Source of the DNA: Candidatus Cloacimonadota bacterium
Lineage (GTDB): Bacteria > Cloacimonadota > Cloacimonadia > Cloacimonadales > JAFGVF01
NCBI GenBank assembly: GCA_016938155.1
Contig: JAFGVF010000132.1
Location: 1-5,621, forward strand
Direction of reading: 5' to 3'
DNA: 5,621 bases
Shown here: positions 5,313 to 5,621 of the stretch, piece by piece
How the letters are laid out: the number at the start of each line of letters is the position of its first letter
Numbering within the stretch: the first letter of the stretch is position 1
The notes under the pieces: generated by a model
Seen by the model: only the letters and a program-made list of their open reading frames with translations
Told to the model about the DNA's origin: nothing
Database searches by the model: none
Program-made: the position numbers and the translations under genes

Positions 5313-5621
5313 TTATTCTGTTTTGTGTTCTGTTGTCTTTACAAGCAACATTTCAATTATGAAAAGAAATAAAACTGTGACAAGTAATATTTTCCACAAT
5401 TCAAATCCATACCTTGCACGAAAGAGATGTTTTGTCCAGTCATCCTTGATTATTTCACTGTTTTTTAATGAATTATACTCAGTCGCAATAAAATCACTTT
5501 CTTTATAATCCGGGTTAATTGCTACAAAAGAAAACTTGTCATTTTGCTGAATTTTATAAATTCCTGTCTGCATGAAAGTATAGTTTCCGGAAATGGGTGT
5601 AATTTCACTTTTATCCGGTAG
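5313..5621 (-). CDS. C-terminal end of a BatA/vWA-domain-like membrane protein (partial)
   Basis: The last 102 codons of a gene enter from the right edge; the frame is open to the window boundary, so the start lies outside. An internal ATG at 5571-5573 is not taken as the start because the frame and protein-like sequence (for example ITPISGNYTF) continue upstream of it. The fragment ends in a beta-rich segment (GNYTFMQTGIYKI) and the phrase VAINPDYKESDF (fragment residues about 33-44). This resembles the NxDPxESDL motif near the end of BatA-N/vWA-type proteins. A membrane helix in LWKILLVTVLFLFIIEMLLV (about 75-94) then leads to a short charged tail, the usual one-helix ending of that group. 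The assignment rests on this ending only. The role of such proteins is poorly known; related Bat proteins are linked to stress tolerance. The stop is 15 nt from dapA. Confidence 0.55.
   Translation of the reverse strand, partial: LPDKSEITPISGNYTFMQTGIYKIQQNDKFSFVAINPDYKESDFIATEYNSLKNSEIIKDDWTKHLFRARYGFELWKILLVTVLFLFIIEMLLVKTTEHKTE

Noticed and set aside
5313..5573. Treating the right-edge gene as a complete 86-residue protein starting at 5573
   Set aside because: The frame stays open and protein-like to the window edge, the ATG falls inside a beta-rich segment, and no ribosome site precedes it. It is the C-terminal part of a larger gene.

Overview
The window carries seven recognisable, complete or partial protein-coding regions plus one partial gene at the edge, eight in all, and every one is on the minus strand. 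Base composition is moderately AT-rich. The gene set is a NuoE/HydC-type iron-sulfur subunit, a BatA/vWA-style membrane protein end, DapA, a flavodoxin, and a CDP-glycerol-type glycerophosphotransferase. This fits an anaerobic bacterium, perhaps from the FCB group (Cloacimonadota-like). That placement is a guess from gene content, because no rRNA or other marker is present.

Reading in the direction of transcription (high to low coordinates), the right edge holds the C-terminal end of a membrane protein that resembles BatA/vWA-domain proteins (5313-5621). It is followed after 15 nt by dapA (4422-5297), after 13 nt by a short-chain flavodoxin (3956-4408), and after 59 nt by a membrane-embedded HExxH zinc peptidase of the YugP family (3216-3896). 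One nucleotide further is a TTG-started Mut7-C-type protein (2762-3214). The short gaps and good ribosome binding sites suggest a co-transcribed set without one obvious shared pathway. A 123-nt gap with a candidate promoter separates this from a CDP-glycerol glycerophosphotransferase-like gene (1559-2638), whose end overlaps the start of a TatD-family hydrolase (838-1581) by 23 nt.

After tatD there is an unusually long gene-free stretch of about 650 nt (180-837). It contains a cluster of direct and inverted copies of ACGCACT and CACTGTG motifs that can form alternative hairpins. At its far end is a convincing promoter and ribosome binding site for the N-terminus of a NuoE/HydC-like subunit (1-179), which probably opens an electron-bifurcating hydrogenase or NADH dehydrogenase operon leaving the window.

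Most of the window is ordinary housekeeping. The points most worth a second look are the Mut7-C protein that has lost the family's acidic residues while keeping its zinc ribbon, the structured repeat cluster in the long intergenic stretch, and a DapA that lacks most of the lysine-sensing residues. I see no defence system, mobile element, CRISPR array, tRNA or rRNA.
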